Of a DNA stretch of 64,000 nt, positions 1 through 11,685 are shown one piece after another. Every line of letters begins with the position of its first letter. Within the stretch, counting starts at the first letter, position 1. The translations under genes and the position numbers were made by a program. The notes below the pieces were generated by a model that saw only the letters and a program-made list of their open reading frames with translations, did not search any database and had not been told where the DNA came from. Source of the DNA: Dicaeum eximium (taxonomy: Eukaryota; Chordata; Aves; Passeriformes; Dicaeidae); NCBI GenBank assembly GCA_013396995.1, contig VWZP01005240.1, forward strand, positions 1,806,639 to 1,870,638, in the 5' to 3' direction.

Positions 1-710
1 GCCTGCCTAGTCTGCTAAAGACTTACCAGGGATTTAGGCATGTTTGGAGTTACTGATGGCATAGTTTGCACACCTGAAGCACCATCTGTGCTCAGTTACT
101 TGCCTGGAGCACAGCCCATCCGTGATGCCAGGTACCACCAAACTTCGACATAGCAAGAGGAAAAACAAAACCAGAAAATGAGGTGTTCCTTTTAAAATTT
201 GTGACCTACCAGTCTAAGTTCATCTAATTGCTGCCTGATATTACCCTGTCCTGCACACTTGCTTTTTCTTGTATTTTTTCCACCTCTAATCAGTTTTACC
301 TTCACAATTTTACTGTATGAACTTGGAAGAGAAGAGTGACAAGCAAAAAGCACTCCATGTTTGTGTTTGGCTCAGCCTGGATTGCCCCAGGTCCCTAGGA
401 GCTGCTGAAGTCACTGCCAAGTGGGATGTATATAGGACATAAGTAAAGAGGGTAAAGAGGATTTTTCATTTGTGTATAATGTAGTCAGAAGAGGAGTTTA
501 AGAGCAAAACTGTTAACAGCAGGCAGGGGGAACAGTATTTAAAGGATAGTTGAGAGAACATTTAGGAGGCAAGAGGCCTTTAGATACTGGTCTGGATACT
601 GGAGTATTCTGTCACCTAGCACTGACACCGGCTTGTGTTTCAGATTTGGTGGGGTAGAACTCTTCAAAACTGGTGCTTCCAGGAAGTCTTATTCTATATT
701 TTATGGATCC
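1..710. other. Unassigned AT-rich sequence, no gene seen
   Basis: I see no repeat family, coding exon or RNA gene here. Open frames are short and without recognisable peptide. The stretch ends where a CR1 3' tail begins (TCCATAGAAGCACAGAAT). Confidence 0.6.
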
Positions 711-958
711 ATAGAAGCACAGAATAGTTTGCATTGTAAGGGATCTAAAAGATTATCTAGTTTCAGCTCCCCTGTCATGGGGGAGTTGCTCAAAGCCCTC
801 TCCAACCTGGCCTTGAGCACTTCCAGACATGGGCATTCACAGCTTCTCAGGACAACCCATTCCAGGGTTTCACCACCCTCACATGAAGAATTTCTTCCTA
901 ATACCTCACCTTAACCTGCCCACTTTCAGTTTGAAGCCATCACCCTTCCTCCTGGGAT
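711..958 (-). mobile_element. CR1 LINE 3' fragment (ORF2 end plus tail)
   Basis: The reverse strand shows the CR1 3' end in the right order: a decayed block corresponding to the 'K..FF..RVV..WN' end of ORF2 (the 'gaagaaattcttca' portion, about 875-905), then the 'leading to a smaller frame' segment, and at 711-740 the terminal tail with an ATTCTGTG-type 8-mer. The copy is 5'-truncated, as is usual for CR1, and not coding. The plus-strand frame over 633-914 is a shadow of this repeat. Confidence 0.8.
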
Positions 959-3900
959 TAGCTTGGAGTTAGAGAGCCATGAGGGATGAGCAGCTCCACA
1001 GCCCAGAGGCTCTGAAAATGCGTGAAATGTCTGCTCTGTAAGGGTATTGATTTATTGTTATCATGAGTTAATGAATTAAGTACCCAAGGCTGGCCACAGT
1101 GAAGATGGCTACCCATAACACTGACACCCGTGCCTGCTGATGAGAAGAAGGTTTCAGGCTTCCCCAGCTCAGAGAGGTGGTTTACCAGCATGGATCACAT
1201 GCTTTCCCTGGATATCTAGGTAGTTGTGGTAAACAAGATGACTGGGATAGTTGGTAGAGATGGAGGATTAGGGTATAACATTAGGTCGCATCATCATGAA
1301 ATCTCAGCTGCCTGTGTTTGGTGAGGAACCTAAGAAAACTTTGTTTTCTTTGAAAACTTTGTATCAGGAATAAAAATAAATAAATAATAAAAAAACTGAA
1401 CCAGAAAAAAATTCTCAGTTAAATCATCAGGTTTCATGCTCTGCTCAGCTTCTGTTCCAGCTTTTTGATACCTTCTTATTCTATTATTTTATGCTTACTT
1501 CACTTACTGTTTCTGGGCTAGAGATTCAAAATATTGCTATTGCTGCAACTGACCATATTTAGCATAATATTGAAGAGAGGTCACTGTTGTAAATTATGTT
1601 TGTCTCAGACAAGAAGTGGTGGCCAGAATGAGTGTATGTCAGTTTATAATGTAGAATGAGAATTGCTGGAAACAATGGTGCTTTCCATTTCCAGTTGCAT
1701 ATGGAACAGAAAAATCCCACCTAATTGTGCTCATTTGTTAATTGGTTCTCTGAAAAGGACCACATGTCTGAATTATCCTGATGTCTGCTTTGTTTGATGA
1801 TAACCTTCAAGGCATTTGGTAAAGGAGACTGTTAGATCTTTCCTCTTTCCCACTCCCTTACCTGCATGGTTGGAGGTGAGTTGGAATTTTATTTAAGGGT
1901 AACATTAAAACAACATCAGCCAGACAGCAGAGTTCTAAAATAGATTTTTGTTGCCCTTTAATTATCTCAAAGGAAAGTTTGAATCCATTCAGGTTTCAAG
2001 TGCATCCTTGAATTTTTAGTAAGATTAATAAGATTTTGGAAATAATAGAGAATATGTAATTACAGGTAATTATTTTTAAACTATTATCTTTATTACTTAC
2101 ATTGTGAGATGAGAGGGTGCTAGATAATGCTGCTCAGTACACAGTTCTTTAAAATGGAGTGCATGCTCCTATACTCCATTTAGATAAACAAAGTCGATGT
2201 AAAATTCTTTTGCTCAGGCACAGAAAGAAGGTGCTAAGGATTTTGCTGCAACCTGTTAAGGCTTGGCATCCTCTCTGTCCCTTTTTTTACCGGAAGGAGA
2301 AGCAGCTGGGTGCCCAGCCTTCCCCTGTCCTTGAAACATTTTTTGCTTAAACCTCCTTGTGAAGAGCAAGTAATGCAGAGCTGTGCAGTCTGACAGTCTG
2401 ACAGGGACAGACAGAGGTGCTACAGGAGTTGGATGCTGCTCAGCTGTTGGTTTATCCAACCTATAGCTCTTGTTAATTTGGTTTTTTTTTCCCCATGCAT
2501 ATCAAGGCACTGTCATTGTTAGCCAGTTCTCAGCGTAAGATGAATCACCAATGTGCCCGAGATAATCTGTTTCTCTCATACCACTCAGAAGAGAGTCTCT
2601 TGATGGCAAAAAAGTCGTCCTAGGCAGAGCAGTTTGGGTTTCAGTGACTGACCTTTCTAATTCAGTTGGATGAACTGCTAAGTGGTGGAAATGGTTTGAC
2701 AATTTCCCAGATATTTCATATTGTGATGTTTTTATAAATTGCTTTCTTGATGAGTGCAGTTCCCAAGTGATTGAAAGTGCTTATTGTGTGATTCTAGCAG
2801 TTACCCCAGGTACTCTATAATCTCATCTCTGACTGTCCTCTGATCACAGAAATAGAGCAGATAAACCCTGCAATCCACTTCGTTTTGCCCTAAGTGATCT
2901 TTGAGATTTTAACTAGATGAGTTAGCAACTACTCGCTAAACTTGTAGTTTTACTGAAACCTTGCTAAATAAATGTATTTAAAAGGTAAATTCTATAAATA
3001 AAGAATTAAAAAAAAACATGTAAGAAGTGTTTCAAACATTCAGCTTAACAGTAAGTTCATAATGGAGAAATATCCCTGCCAAGAATATTTCTGGATACTC
3101 ATGTTTCAACACAAAGTAATTTCTTACTCTACTATGATTAATAGCTGCAGCGTTTCTGGGCAGGTGCCAGATGTCCTTCCAGCTCTGCAGAGCAGAGAGC
3201 CAAGGTGACACGAATATCTGCCCTGCTCTGAGAAAACTGTGTTTGCTGCATGTATTTCAATTACTTCCAGATGCTTAAGATCCTTCTGTATATTTTCTTA
3301 ATTAAAGTAATGGAGAAGCAAGCACACAATGAAGGATACTTCTGTAACAGCTCTTGTAATGCTCTTAAATCAGGAATCTGTATTTTCTGTATTGTGACAT
3401 ATTTCATACTGAGAACTAGATTGTATTTTGTCTCAACAAGATGTAATGCAGACATTAAAAAAGAAACATCTTCCTGCATAATATGAAAATTTCCAAAATA
3501 ATTCTTTCTCCTCTCCTGGAAGAAAAGTCCCTTCATTTGCTAAGGAATGGCACTTAAAATTTCTTTTCCTACAGACCCGACCTGAATCTACTTCACTTGC
3601 TGTTTGCAATTTCATTACATTAAACAAATTTATCCAAATATTCCTCAAAGGAAGGCAAAGCTACTTTTGTATATAATCTGGGAAAAGGTAATTCAAATTA
3701 GTGTCACGCTGCATTATTTAGTAAGTTGCTTGGGTGATATTTATATAATTTCTACAGCCAAAAAAATAGCATGTTAATTGTTGACATTCATAAACTTGTA
3801 TTTGGAGTGTTACTAGGGATTCAAAATTCCTGTGTCTGTACAAATATAATGGCATATACCAAGCCATTTCTGTGCCATCATGGAGATTTTCAGTCCTTGT

Positions 3901-4974
3901 CAGTAAACAAACAGAAGCTTATAATTATCTCTGAAATCACTGGTAGGTCCCATTTTTGTAGAGAAAATATTTCACCCTTAGTTGCCTTAGAAACACACTG
4001 CTAAGAGATTTTTAAATATATAAGAAATTCCATTTTCAAGCTTAATATTTGCTTTAAAGTTTTACTACATTTTCAGTGATAGACCATTACCTACTATTTT
4101 ATTACCTTTGGCCTATACTTTTTTGAGACATTCTCTGATTTGGTCAAAGCGTAAGACCCAAGAAGTTCCAGCAGATAAAAATGGCTTTGAACAGATCTCT
4201 AATCAAACACCAGATGTCACTCAGTCTAAGATCATTTAATAAAATTTCCGGTCATCACTTATTAGGTTATAATACTTAAATGAATAATTGAATAGGCATC
4301 TGCTACTCAATAAAAAACAAGATGGATTCAGTGATACAGCAAATCCTGTTTAAGAGAAGTATGTTAAAGAAACCCAACAACATTTCTTCTTTCAGAGACC
4401 TTAGGCATAAACAGTGTGACATTGCTTTTTACCCAGCCTGGGAATTCCTCCTTTTATGCAGCACACTGCAGAAGACACCTAGCTTCACAGATATGCTGTT
4501 TCCTTGGACAGACTTTCTGCTTTTATATAAATGGACTTCCTAAAGTTGCTCTGCTCTGGGTACCATCTCTAGAGGTTGGGACTCAAGGTTGCAGAGCATT
4601 ATGATTCCAAGAAAAATCTGACTTGCTGCTCAGCTTAGATGCTCTACTTAGATTGAGTGGAGGGGAAAGAACCCTTAGGAGTACGAATTGTAACTCGCTG
4701 AGATCATGGTGAAAGCAAAAGAAAGGAAGTCATTAGTAAACCTCTTTTTTCTCTCATCTTTTTGGCTCCAAAATTTATCATAGAATCAGTTTACAAAGCT
4801 TGCCATCCAATTATTGGTATTGCTGTTACCTTATATCATTACTTGAGGAACACAAACAGCCTAAGGAAAGATCACAGGCACATGAAGGCAGATTTGCAGG
4901 CAGAGAAAATTGTGCCTCAGAACAATGTAGCAGTACACAGCTGACTGACTGGCTATGCTTCCCCAGTCTCCAAT
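959..4974. other. Unassigned intergenic sequence
   Basis: About 4 kb of AT-rich sequence with no recognised gene or repeat. Small features are an A/T-rich run at about 1368-1400 and short homopolymers at about 2482 and 3008. Frames on both strands at 3250-3650 are short and overlap each other on opposite strands, which argues against coding. The 1680-2100 portion has TAATTA/TTAATT-type words and could contain regulatory DNA, but nothing decisive is seen. Confidence 0.5.
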
Positions 4975-5102
4975 GATTTAGGATGTGTAGACGCAGCACT
5001 TGGGGATGTGGTTTTGTGGTGAACTTGGCAGTGCTAGGTTAATGGTTGAGATCAATGATCTTGAGGCTCTTTTCCAGCCTTAACAATTCTGTGATACTGT
5101 GA
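4975..5102 (+). mobile_element. CR1 LINE 3' tail fragment
   Basis: The last ~125 bp of a CR1 in plus orientation. It holds the 'gtagacgcagcacttggggatgtgg' area, a 'gatcttgaggctcttttccagcc' block and a terminal 'aattctgtgatactgtga' tail. Short and 5'-truncated. It abuts an older CR1 remnant in the opposite orientation just downstream. Confidence 0.8.
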
Positions 5103-5156
5103 CATCAACTTGATGTATATTACCTTTGAGCTTTATAAGTCTCAATTTTTTCCTCC

Positions 5157-5545
5157 ATGAGTTTTTTGGGCTGCACTCTGAATGCCTTTAAACTGCAACA
5201 TCTACAAAATCTCGGAGCAAGGAGTTCCACGGTTCGTATTTGCATTATGTTAAGAAGTCTGCTTTCATTTGTTTTGATTTGGTCATCCACTAATTTAATT
5301 CTTAGTGCTTGCATTGGAAGATGCAATGAGAACACATCTCCTTCTCTCCTCTTCACTTGTGGTTGTATAGAATACTGCAATATTCCCTTCCCAATCATAT
5401 TTTTTTCAGGTTTCAGGCTACTCTGTTTAGCTGTTCTTCATACAGAAGCCTTTGTGTGCTTCAGATCATACTTGCCACTCTTCTCTGAACTGTTTCCAAT
5501 ATTCACTTCAGTCTTCTTAAAGCCTGAGATGCTCTAAGATTCTTT
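5157..5545 (-). mobile_element. Ancient CR1-lineage LINE remnant (ORF2 C-terminal region)
   Basis: On the reverse strand the order of blocks fits the end of CR1 ORF2. The plus-strand words 'ggagttccacggttcgtatt' and 'aagaagtctgctttcatttg' are the complement of the region that encodes 'K-x-F-x-x-x-R-x-V-x-L-W-N-S' in CR1-like ORF2 proteins. The further blocks (finger of 'cccttcccaatcatattttt' and 'cacttctctgaactgtttcc') follow at the expected spacing. It is far more diverged than the other copies, so it belongs to an old subfamily. The 126-codon plus-strand frame over it is antisense and not a gene. Confidence 0.6.
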
Positions 5546-8078
5546 ATAAGGTATCTTGTTGAAGGCCATCAGGAATCAAAACAGAGTCTGTCTTCACCTC
5601 TTTGATGTCTGACGTTCACACACACTTTTAGGGAGATCCAACAGCCCTCCCTGTATCTATGTAAAGCCTTTCCTCCTCCAAAAGCTGTGTTAGCTTATTT
5701 CTAATAGATACTTTCCTTATATATAATCTTGCTTTTGCTGTTCCTCGATGATTGAAATGTTCTTCCTTTTTTCAGGATTACAAATGTAGCTGGCAAGTCA
5801 GATTCCTGACCTACAAAGATATCTGCACACAGTGTATTTATCCAGAACCATGCCATTTACAGCAAAGACAATGTACACAGCTTTAAAGCAAACATTTGCG
5901 TAAAGTTTATGTCAATTTTCACATATAAAACCCTCCAGTATTTTTTCAGAGGATTTTTCAACACTGATAGAATGTTTAGAAATCCTCTTTTCTAAACTAT
6001 GGCAAAGGAAAAGGACCTTAGCCACATGTGCATTTGCTGGATCAGGTACATGTGCTTTTGGAAAGTAAATATTAAACTGGGAGTTATAGAGACATTGTCC
6101 TTTGCACAAAGATCCTCCAGCATAAAACCATATTGCTGTGCCTAAGACCTCTTGCCACTGATATAACATTGTTTAATTTCAAAACAGCTTAATAGACTGA
6201 GTTTTAATATTGTAGCATGTTAACTCACCCCTGTAAGCCATCTGGGAACTACATCAGATGCATTTTGAAGAGTACAGAAAAAAAGAATTTCTGTCTCACA
6301 GCTTTGGCATTTCCTTTTCTTATCTTCTTATCTGCTCTCTGGGCCTGGCCAAGTAAACACAGACACATTTAAATGAATATGTAAAAGTTCAAACTATCAT
6401 AGCCTGCGGTTGTACAATCATTTAAACAGCCACAGACACATGGTAGCGATTACATGTAAACAGAAATAAGAATGGTATTTAAATGTACAGGTATGCATCA
6501 TCCAGCCCTACACAACCTGGAATTGTACATCTGTCAGGTTCTAATGGTTCCACACCACACTGTGCATATCATACAGTACTGACATTTTCACATGTAAGAA
6601 TCTGGGAGTCCTTTTAACTATAATTCTATATTCTCTACTAACTTATATTTTTATAAGTGACTATATGTACTTTGTGTAGTAGCACTGAACATTCTACAGG
6701 AAGCCATGGCCACACTGTCATGCCTCCACGAGCTGTAACAGCGGCTTTATTTACTCAGTGCTTTAGCAATTTCATACAGATTAAAGCCCCAGCACAAGAG
6801 AGCTATTAAAAATTGAAAGGAATTATAGCAGTTTGGCTGGTCTGTTTTCTCTAAGTGATCTGGTAAAGTGCAGAGCTAGAAACCTGCAGAACAATTTCCA
6901 CACAATTTTGTCCAGTTGTCAGTAGAATAAGAGGGGGTTGAAGTGGTCCTAATAAACATGGTCAATGGGATATGTATTCCCTTCAAAGACAGCAACCTGA
7001 AGACTCATCAATAATTATAAATTGCTGCAAATTATTGAAGCTGGTTTATCTCCTGGGAATAGGAACAGAAAAAAGTATTGCCCAGGCAGCAGTATTTGGG
7101 GAGATGTGATGATGCAGCAAAAGGCTATTCTGGTCCATTTTTATAGTGTTGTCTTTGCAGCAGTCCTGAGGCAGCCCCAGTAAGGGCAGGATAAAAGATT
7201 TAGATTTGCCTGAGGAATTGACAATATTCTCCCATTCTTCCATTGGTCTGAATTGACCCTGTTCACTGGATTAAAAATCTTGTTTAATTTTGCATCTTTT
7301 GCAATAAATGTGGAACTGAGGGACCTGAGGGCAAGGATTGATTTACTGCCTCTTTAGTGTTTAGTTGCACTGACCAACAAGTTGCTTGCTAATTTCAAAG
7401 GACTGATGTACTTTAAAGGAAGATGCTGCCCTATTGTTGCTGAGAAAATATGCAAAAGTGACTGGATTTTTTCATACAGTTGAAGCTCTTATACAACAGC
7501 AACCATTAGTATTACTGCAACTGAGATAAAAAAAAAAGCACAAAACCAGAGCAACTGTAAATATTAAACCCAGAGAATTCAAAAGAAGATAAAGGACTTA
7601 ATAAAACACTTACGCATAAGGCTAGAAGAGACAAGATCATCTTAGCAGCCTTACTACATTCCTGAGAAATTCTTATAATTGTAGAACATAAGGTTTCACT
7701 CAGGCATTCTTTGACTTAGTTATAAAAGTTGAGCTAGGCTAAAATATTTCACTAAAAAGCAGGCAGAGTCCAAAAGTAGGTCTTAGACATGATGGCTCTG
7801 ATGTAAACTAAACCTTGTGACCCCCAAATTTATGAGCAAGCTCTAGCAGTTTCATGCCTGATCTGAGCTCTCAAAGTGATGACTCACTGTATCCCTTGTT
7901 TTTCTCTCTGCAAGTGACTTGTCCGTGTTGCTCAAGGCAGACAGGAACTAAGCCAAAACCGTAAGAGAGTAAATCTTGTTAATGGTGTGCTGGGAATAGT
8001 CTGTGAGGGGCAGGCTGGGAATAGTGAGGGACAGAGGTACATCCTGATGTCCTCATCAACACTTCAGGTAAACACTCC
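5546..8078. other. Unassigned intergenic sequence
   Basis: No coding exon or recognised repeat. The first ~200 bp may continue the old CR1 but cannot be followed. Stretches 6190-6540 and 6730-6960 are AT-rich with many TTTAAAT/ATTAAA words and lack repeat features. They might be non-coding conserved DNA, but I have no evidence beyond composition. Confidence 0.45.
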
Positions 8079-8212
8079 CATAGAACTGTTCAGATTGGAA
8101 AAGGCCTTTAAGACCATTGAGTCCAACCATTAACACAGCACTGCCAAGTCCAACACTAAACCATATCTTAAGTGCCACATCTACACAGCTTTTAAATAGC
8201 CCCAGGACTGCA
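8079..8212 (-). mobile_element. CR1 LINE 3' tail fragment
   Basis: Reverse-oriented CR1 end. The tail word CATAGAACTG starts at 8079, followed by 'ttggaaaaggcctttaagac' and 'gagtccaaccattaacac', then the 'gccacatctacac' block of the ORF2 end. 5'-truncated and about 130 bp long. Confidence 0.85.
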
Positions 8213-8829
8213 AATATTCAGCAGCAAAGTCCTCTTCTTGCAGAGGTGCACAGGTAAAGCTGAGGTGCAGTGTCCAGGTGTGTTAGGCTGCAATTACCTG
8301 AGGGGCCCCCAAAGTGCTCTTACAGTCCTGTCTGCAAGTTCATGTCCCCACAACATCCATACCCTGTATTAGGCATCAGCCCTGGTATGGTCTGAGTCTA
8401 ACACATGCACACCCTGTACAGTTTTTTAAAAGTGCCATTGGTGCTCATTTATGTGAAGCAGCGTTTGAAAACAGAACCCTGCTGTGTAAATAAACAACCA
8501 GCGCACTGTCATCCAGAAAATAGCAGGAGTGAGGGTGAGGCATCACCAAAGAGCAGTGAAAATACTAATTTTCACAATATTCCTTTGGCAAATGGGGTTC
8601 AAGCTGCAGAATTATAAGGTGAATGAACAACATAAGCACAGGCCACAGGCAGAGGAGACGTAGGAACCAGACTCCAGCTGCCTTCAGATTTGTTCCTCAG
8701 ATAGCCTAGAAATGTTTTACATGTGCAGTACAGATAATCAGAAATCATGCTAGCCTTAAACTGAAAGAGTGCTAAACTGATCAATATGACAAAATGTTTT
8801 GAAGCAGTATTAGCTTGCAAAGCTGCTCA
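8213..8829. other. Unassigned sequence
   Basis: No gene or repeat recognised. Two short frames on opposite strands lack any recognisable peptide. Confidence 0.5.
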
Positions 8830-9390
8830 AATCTGTTTAATTGAGGCTGTGTTAAAATTAATTGTAATGCATTTAGCAAGTGTGTCAAAAGAATTCTGGG
8901 GGGAGAAGTCTATTGATACAGATCATTCACCAGATCCGGAGTGAACAGTTTTACAGCCTGGCATATTAAAACAACTTTTGTCTATTTAGCAAGATGCCCT
9001 AGGAACCAATTTTCTAGAGCCATTGTAATTGCTCACCATGGAAATTGCAGGTTGTGCTCAGGAAAGGCTAAACATCAGAAGAACCTTTGTGCGTTTGCTC
9101 CACTTTCTGCCGAGCAGCTTTGGCTGCAGCTTTCTGAGCATCGTATCTCATTTACAAGGTGACCCAGTACACAAAACCTTGTAATTAGCCTGAAAACCCA
9201 ACCTGCTTTCTCTCCCTGCCTGCCAGCCCCCTCGCCTTCTGCTGCCCTTGGTTGCGATGGCAGCGTTTTCCCAACAAAGGGGGGGTCTCATGCAGAAGGA
9301 GAACAGTGGAGCCAAAATATTCAGAGCTTTTGCATGCGGCCAGATAAATATTCATGATGCAACTGTGTGCTTAAGAGCTGCTTTTTGAAT
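8830..9390. promoter_or_regulatory. Candidate conserved non-coding/regulatory island
   Basis: A repeat-free stretch with closely packed homeodomain- and POU-like words: TTAATTGTAATGCATTTAG (8858-8876), TTGTAATTGCTC (about 9023), GTAATTAGCC (9181-9190) and AATATTCATGATGCAA (about 9347-9362). It is interrupted by a GC-richer stretch near 9220-9290. That composition is typical of developmental enhancers, but motif density alone is weak evidence and no conservation could be tested. Confidence 0.25.
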
Positions 9391-10944
9391 TAAGTTCTGA
9401 GGCTACTGTTCACCCTCAAATAACACCCAGAAGAAACTTTTCCTTATTTAAAAAAAAAATCAAATTCCTAGATAGGCTGGAAATGTGAAATTATGTTCCT
9501 TCCCCAAAGAAGCAATAAGGAAGTGCCAGGAGAGGAGGAAGAAGGATGAATCAGGTGCTTGACCAGTGTAAATTGGTTTGCTGAGATCTGTAAAACCTCC
9601 CCAGCTTTCACTAGCTGACAATTATCATTTGGCCCATCGTATTCATGGTACAATCAAAAGCAGAATAATTCTAACTGAGGAGAAGTTATGCAATGATCTA
9701 ATGATCTATGTAGTACTTCTAAGCATGTGGGACGAATTTCTTACACTGTACAAATCACAGAAGGTCATAAGTAAATACTTACATCTGCAAATGTATTAAG
9801 CTGCTGATCTTCTTTTAAATTATTTCCCATCTTATCCTGTGTGGCTTTCCTCTTTTTTCATGTCACTGAATTTTTTTCTTTACTATGAGATGGTACAACA
9901 ACTAAAATGTCTGAATATGCTTTGGCATCTATTTCAGCACAAAAAAAAAAAAAACGTACTCAGGGATGTTTTTTCGAAATAGTTAACATCTATGCTGACT
10001 AGGGCTTATTTTAGCTCATAAATCTTATAAGCATCAAAAAAGATGCTGTACCTTCAGCAGAACACAGATTACTATAATACATCTTTCTGCCATAAACTGA
10101 CAGAGATGCAGATACAAAAAAATAGAAGGACTTGAGTGGTAGAGATCAACATCAGGTTTGGTGAAATTAAAACATCTCAAGGAAAGGGGAAAAACTGAGG
10201 AAAGAAGGCTGCTTCTATCTGGGTATCCACATTGGGATTAAGAATTTTATATTTTTTAACTAGTTATATGAGTGTTATATGTCAGTGGCAGGCTGCTGTA
10301 AAGTGAAAGATTGAGAAGTACTCTATCACTACAAAGCACATTTTGGTTTCTTCTAAATAATACAAAGTAGACTGTAATTCATTCTTGAAATAACAGAATT
10401 TACTTAATGTTGAAATTAATAACTTATGTAGTTGCTTAGCAACTCAGAGAATACTAACATCCTTAGCCAGGTATCGAGTTCCTTTTCTGAATTTTTGACA
10501 GTATATTTCCTTTCATTTAAACCTTTGGAATAGCTTCCCTGCCTCTTCTGCTCTAAACCCAATGCTCTCCCCTTCCTTTTCTCTCTATACAAGAGGTAGC
10601 CTTGATTTAGGGGAAGTGATTCCACAGAATTGAAAACTGTGATGCATTTCATACATCTATATGGCCTTTGAACCATTTATGAGGAAAGGCAGCTGACTTT
10701 TGTTTTCATTAAGTAATTTGGTTAATTTTAATAGATTTTTTTAACCTCTTCTTTGTAGTGAACCACACATGTTGCTGTTGTGATGGGATAAGCAGAAAAG
10801 TGGACTTCATAGGATACGGGAACAAACTTTCCTTTCATGCTGTAAAAGAGAACTTCGCACCAGACTTGGATCAGATGTGGGCAGTGAAATGACAAGAGGA
10901 AAATTTTCCAGCAACAAGGCAGAGCAATAGAAATGCCAGTGACA
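9391..10944. other. Unassigned intergenic sequence
   Basis: AT-rich, with a 14-A run at about 9941-9954. No recognised gene, RNA or repeat before the CR1 remnant that follows. Confidence 0.5.
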
Positions 10945-11095
10945 TGTTAGGAAGGAATTCTTCCATGGTGAAAGTAGTTAAGTACTGAAACAGGCTGACC
11001 AAAGAGGAGGTGAATTTCTTTCCTTGGCAATTCACAAGACTCACCTGGATGACTTCCAGAAATCCTTTCCAATCATGTTTTCTGTGATTCCATCT
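10945..11095 (+). mobile_element. CR1 LINE 3' fragment, diverged
   Basis: Plus-oriented CR1 end. 'ttaggaaggaattcttccat' corresponds to the '(R)KxFF' block of ORF2, 'gtactgaaacaggctgacc' to the 'YWNRLP' block, and 'tggatgacttccagaaatcc' with the closing 'ttctgtgattcc' is the CR1 3' tail. Diverged and frame-broken. A second tail of the same orientation follows about 380 bp downstream. Confidence 0.7.
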
Positions 11096-11474
11096 AGGGG
11101 ACATGTTATTTGTATTTTTCTGTGATTTCTGCACCGGGACACATTATGGATTACTTTCCCCACTGAAATACATTATAAAGATGGCTAGGTCCCATGGTGA
11201 GGCTTAGGTAATGGAACAGAGCACAAGAAAATAGGGAACATAGCAAGAGAAATTGCCAAACATAACAAACAGCAAAGTGAGCAGCTGGCAAACATTACGG
11301 TGTAACACCATGAAAAACGGCTGAATTTCACAGCTGGGTATGTGGAACTGTGTGAGAGAAGCACAAGCTTCCCAGGCAACTGTAAGAGAACTGGAGGGCA
11401 ATATTGGAGTCTTTTCTGGGAGTGCGATCTTGGAAAAAAGCCTGCAGTGTCCAGGTTACCATATCGATAAACCT
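11096..11474. other. Unassigned spacer between two CR1 tails
   Basis: No recognised repeat or coding sequence. Minus-strand frames here are short and overlap each other. It may be flanking DNA or an unrecognised internal repeat piece. Confidence 0.45.
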
Positions 11475-11685
11475 TGTAGAGGTTTGGGAAAACTTCTTCA
11501 CAGAAAGGGTTTTTAAGTATTGGAACAGGCTGCCCAGAGAAGTGGTAGAGTCACTATCCATGAAGGCATTAAAAAATGTGTAAATGTGGCACTTGGGGAC
11601 ATGGTTTTGAGGTGGACTTGGCAGTGCTGGGTTAACAGTTGGACTGGATGATCTTAGAGGGCTTTTCCAACCTTAATGAAGGCTG
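11475..11685 (+). mobile_element. CR1 LINE ORF2 C-terminus and 3' tail
   Basis: In plus orientation the frame reads NFFTERVFKYWNRLPREVVE at about 11489-11548, the diagnostic C-terminal block of CR1 ORF2. It then runs to a stop within the next 12 codons, followed by the non-coding 'gtggcacttggggacatgg' segment and the tail 'gatcttagagggcttttcc'. The protein end is short of the normal length because of substitutions. 5'-truncated copy. Confidence 0.88.

Noticed and set aside
5157..5537. 126-codon plus-strand frame with hydrophobic stretches
   Set aside because: It lies antisense to an old CR1 ORF2 remnant.
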